Part shown: one piece after another, positions 6,188 to 7,530 of the stretch | Position numbering within the stretch: the first letter of the stretch is position 1 | Layout of the letters: every line of letters starts with the position of its first letter | Source: Chryseosolibacter sp964393795 | Lineage (GTDB): Bacteria; Bacteroidota; Bacteroidia; Cytophagales; Cyclobacteriaceae | Direction: 5' to 3' | Assembly (NCBI GenBank): GCA_964393795.1 | Contig: CAYMWA010000170.1 | Coordinates: 1 to 7,530 of the forward strand | DNA: 7,530 nucleotides | The notes under the pieces: generated by a model | Told to the model about the DNA's origin: nothing | The model's input: the letters and a program-made list of their open reading frames with translations, nothing else | Database searches by the model: none | Made by a program: the position numbers and the translations under genes

Positions 6188-6204
6188 AGCGACTACTCCT
6201 TCAA

Positions 6205-6390
6205 TCACAGGTCGCTTAGTTCTCTCTTGATTTCGTCCTTTGTTTTACCCAGTTTTTGTTGCAGTCGACCGTACATTTCGTCTTCTTTTCCCTCTTCGTA
6301 GGCGAGATCGTCATCCGTAAGCTGACCGTACTTCTGTTTCAGTTTGCCCTTCATCTCATTCCAGGTACCCTTTACTCTTAGCTTTTCCAT
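6205..6390 (-). CDS. CsbD-family stress-response protein
   Basis: Small, highly charged cytoplasmic protein of the CsbD family, whose members are induced by general stress in many bacteria; the biochemical function is not established. From the ATG at 6390-6388 it has 61 residues, the usual family length. The whole protein is the CsbD motif: KGTWNEMKGKLKQKYGQLTDDD, read as WNEMKGKLKQKYG (about 10-22), then LTDDDLAYEEGKEDEMYGRL and QQKLGKTKDEI. An in-frame GTG at 6411-6409 would add seven residues (KLNQTA plus the initiator) that are not part of the family core, so the ATG is preferred. It is a single-gene unit with its own promoter candidate and strong terminator, divergent from the universal stress protein gene, which suits a shared role in stress. 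Confidence 0.9.
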   Translation of the reverse strand: MEKLRVKGTWNEMKGKLKQKYGQLTDDDLAYEEGKEDEMYGRLQQKLGKTKDEIKRELSDL

Positions 6391-6444
6391 AGCCGTTTGA
6401 TTTAGTTTCACTTATGGATGCGAACGCACCCTAAAGCCAGAGCC

Positions 6445-6477
6445 TAAATTTAAGTGCCAGCGTCAACGATGCCCAAA
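6445..6477 (-). promoter_or_regulatory. putative csbD promoter
   Basis: On the minus strand TTTG (6477-6474) is followed after 21 bp by TAAATTTA (6452-6445), which differs from the Bacteroidota -7 consensus TAnnTTTG only in the last base. The mRNA leader would be about 50 nt to the preferred ATG. This is a consensus match only. Confidence 0.35.
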
Positions 6478-6566
6478 CCGTCTGTAACGCGCCGTCAACC
6501 CGTAGATTCCTCCCATATCAGGCCATTATCTTCCAGAAATTAGCCCCAGGTGCGATCAAGATCATT

Positions 6567-6584
6567 TCGCCAAAGGCGATTTTT
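6567..6584 (+). terminator. weak terminator-like hairpin in the csbD-usp gap
   Basis: TCGCC (6567-6571) pairs with GGCGA (6575-6579) around AAA, and five Ts follow. The shape fits an intrinsic terminator for plus-strand RNA, but the stem is only 5 bp and no plus-strand gene precedes it here, so it may be chance or part of a leader. Confidence 0.2.
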
Positions 6585-6592
6585 CGCTAATA

Positions 6593-6606
6593 TTGGTGTA
6601 AATCAA
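6593..6606. promoter_or_regulatory. FNR/CRP-type binding-site candidate upstream of usp
   Basis: TTGGT-GTAA-ATCAA differs in one base from the FNR half-site pair TTGAT-N4-ATCAA. It is centred about 118 bp before the usp ATG. Crp/Fnr-type regulators controlling universal stress genes under low oxygen are known in several bacteria; the use of this site here is inference. Confidence 0.4.
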
Positions 6607-6717
6607 TAAAAACCGTATGTCCCAGGACTGCTTGCCGCAAGATACCCTACGATCAATAGCGAAACGCAAGCGCCCGTTAGCCTGTCTGGATGACAAAATC
6701 TCTTAATACAAAGCGAA

Positions 6718-7530
6718 ATGAATAACCGTGTTATCGCGCTGATTGACTTTTCTGTTTACTCCCATGCGTTGGCCGAACTTGCCGTTCGCTGGTGCCAGAT
6801 CTCACAAGCAAAATTGGTGTTTGTGCATCAGGTCACCGCTGTCTTTCCTGCACTGGCAGACGATATCATCAAACAGAAAGTAGTCAGGAATGAAAAAGAA
6901 CGATCTCTTGAACGACTCAAAGAATTTGTTTCGAAAAAGAACCTCACTGATATGGATATCAGCTATGTCGTATCAGATTCTCATCTGCTCAACATCCTTG
7001 AGGAATTGGTACAAGAAAGCTTTGAAGATATCATTCTCGTTGGTATACGGGGAACCAGCAGGTTGAAGAGACTCCTTATCGGAAATACAACTACGACGAT
7101 CATCAATGGGATTAATCGCACGATTGTGGCGGTGCCGGAAAAACTGTGCGCTGGTCCGAACGCGGCATGCAATCTGGTGCCAAAGAGACTGGTCGTATCG
7201 CTGAACACTCGCTTTCCGTTGAACAAGAGCGCATTCGATACATTTCTTCAGCAGTACAACACCGTGATCTCAAAACTTGAGTTTATCTCCGCTATCGCTG
7301 ATGAGAAGGAAGAAGACGTTGTTGACTACCTCGGTGGCTTAGCTGGACAATACAGCACGAAGTTCACAACTTCGCATCAAATCTTTAAAGGTGAAAACCA
7401 TTTCAAACAGATAAAAAGCCACGTAAAAAGTGAAGAAGATACCGTTTTGGTCGTTCAGAAAGGCTCCAGAAATCTCACCGATCACTTGTTTAGAAAATTT
7501 GTCATCAACGAGGTTGTTGACTCCGGCGCA
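6718..7530 (+). CDS. tandem-domain universal stress protein (UspA family), 3' end cut by the window
   Basis: Cytoplasmic universal stress protein; 271 codons are present from ATG 6718 to the right edge with no stop. Residues 1 to about 141 form a Usp domain: strand RVIALIDFS, a helix with HALAELAVRWCQ, strand KLVFVHQV, and IILVGIRGTSRLKRLLIGNT. The last segment has the nucleotide-binding spacing GxxGx9G (Gly109, Gly112, Gly122) but Asn123 where ATP-binding members have Ser or Thr. A second Usp-like domain begins about residue 156 (PKRLVVSLNTRFPLNKSAFD) and reaches LVVQKGSRNLTDHLFRKFVI, where the glycine motif is degenerate, so it probably does not bind ATP. Only a few residues are likely missing, as such tandem proteins have about 270-290. 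It is divergent from csbD. An FNR/CRP-like box lies upstream. The exact stress and partner are unknown. Confidence 0.88.
   Translation, partial: MNNRVIALIDFSVYSHALAELAVRWCQISQAKLVFVHQVTAVFPALADDIIKQKVVRNEKERSLERLKEFVSKKNLTDMDISYVVSDSHLLNILEELVQESFEDIILVGIRGTSRLKRLLIGNTTTTIINGINRTIVAVPEKLCAGPNAACNLVPKRLVVSLNTRFPLNKSAFDTFLQQYNTVISKLEFISAIADEKEEDVVDYLGGLAGQYSTKFTTSHQIFKGENHFKQIKSHVKSEEDTVLVVQKGSRNLTDHLFRKFVINEVVDSGA

Larger units (their letters stand above)
5770..6204. other. 435-bp stretch without a convincing gene
   Basis: Open frames on plus (5846-6070, 5994-6230) have no recognisable domain, atypical composition and overlap each other or csbD, so I do not call them. The stretch must hold the promoter of the second sigma gene at its left end; GGTATACC (palindromic) lies near 5825 and TATATTGG on minus partly resembles a -7 box. 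The csbD terminator and a second hairpin occupy its right end. Confidence 0.5.

Noticed and set aside
5846..6230. Two overlapping plus-strand open frames between the second sigma gene and csbD
   Set aside because: They overlap each other, the second runs into csbD in antisense, and neither shows a domain, signal peptide or plausible start signal.
6981..7226. Minus-strand open frame of 81 codons inside the usp gene
   Set aside because: It lies fully antisense to a well-supported Usp reading frame and has no family features.
1..7530. CRISPR arrays, insertion sequences or integrated phage
   Set aside because: No regularly spaced direct repeats, transposase, integrase or phage genes were seen on either strand.

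Overview
The window looks like chromosomal DNA of a member of Bacteroidota, probably a Cytophagales-type environmental bacterium. This rests on a SusC/RagA outer-membrane transporter with an STN domain, two ECF sigma / FecR-type anti-sigma pairs with DUF4974 C-termini, a possible TAnnTTTG-type promoter, and weak or absent Shine-Dalgarno sites. The genus is not determinable from what I can see.

Layout. Positions 1-1311 (minus) hold the N-terminal 437 residues of a SusC/RagA TonB-dependent transducer that runs off the left edge. Upstream of it, also on minus, lie a hairpin-rich spacer (1312-1512), a full FecR-type anti-sigma factor (1513-2466), a 186-bp spacer and an ECF sigma factor (2653-3231). 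Together these form a classic cell-surface signalling cassette: the SusC N-terminal domain senses transport, the membrane-spanning FecR relays the signal, and the sigma factor is released to transcribe susC. Facing away from the sigma gene, on plus, are an XRE regulator with a probable winged-helix C-terminus (3358-3840) and a small secreted DsbD-alpha-like protein (3958-4416). Convergent with these is a second minus-strand sigma / anti-sigma pair (sigma 5209-5769, anti-sigma 4561-5145). Its anti-sigma is unusually short and appears to lack the FecR beta-domain, and no SusC gene follows it. A 435-bp stretch without a convincing gene (5770-6204) carries the terminator of a CsbD-family stress gene (6205-6390, minus). 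Divergent from csbD is a universal stress protein gene (from 6718, plus, cut by the right edge) with an FNR/CRP-like box upstream.

How it fits together. The left half is a substrate-responsive outer-membrane uptake locus. The second sigma / anti-sigma pair is an orphan, or signals through a partner elsewhere. Both anti-sigma proteins carry two cysteines at matching places in the periplasmic DUF4974 domain, and a periplasmic DsbD-alpha-like dithiol protein is encoded between the two systems; a redox link is possible but is inference only. The right edge is a stress module (CsbD, Usp). No rRNA, tRNA, CRISPR array, insertion sequence or prophage gene was recognised.
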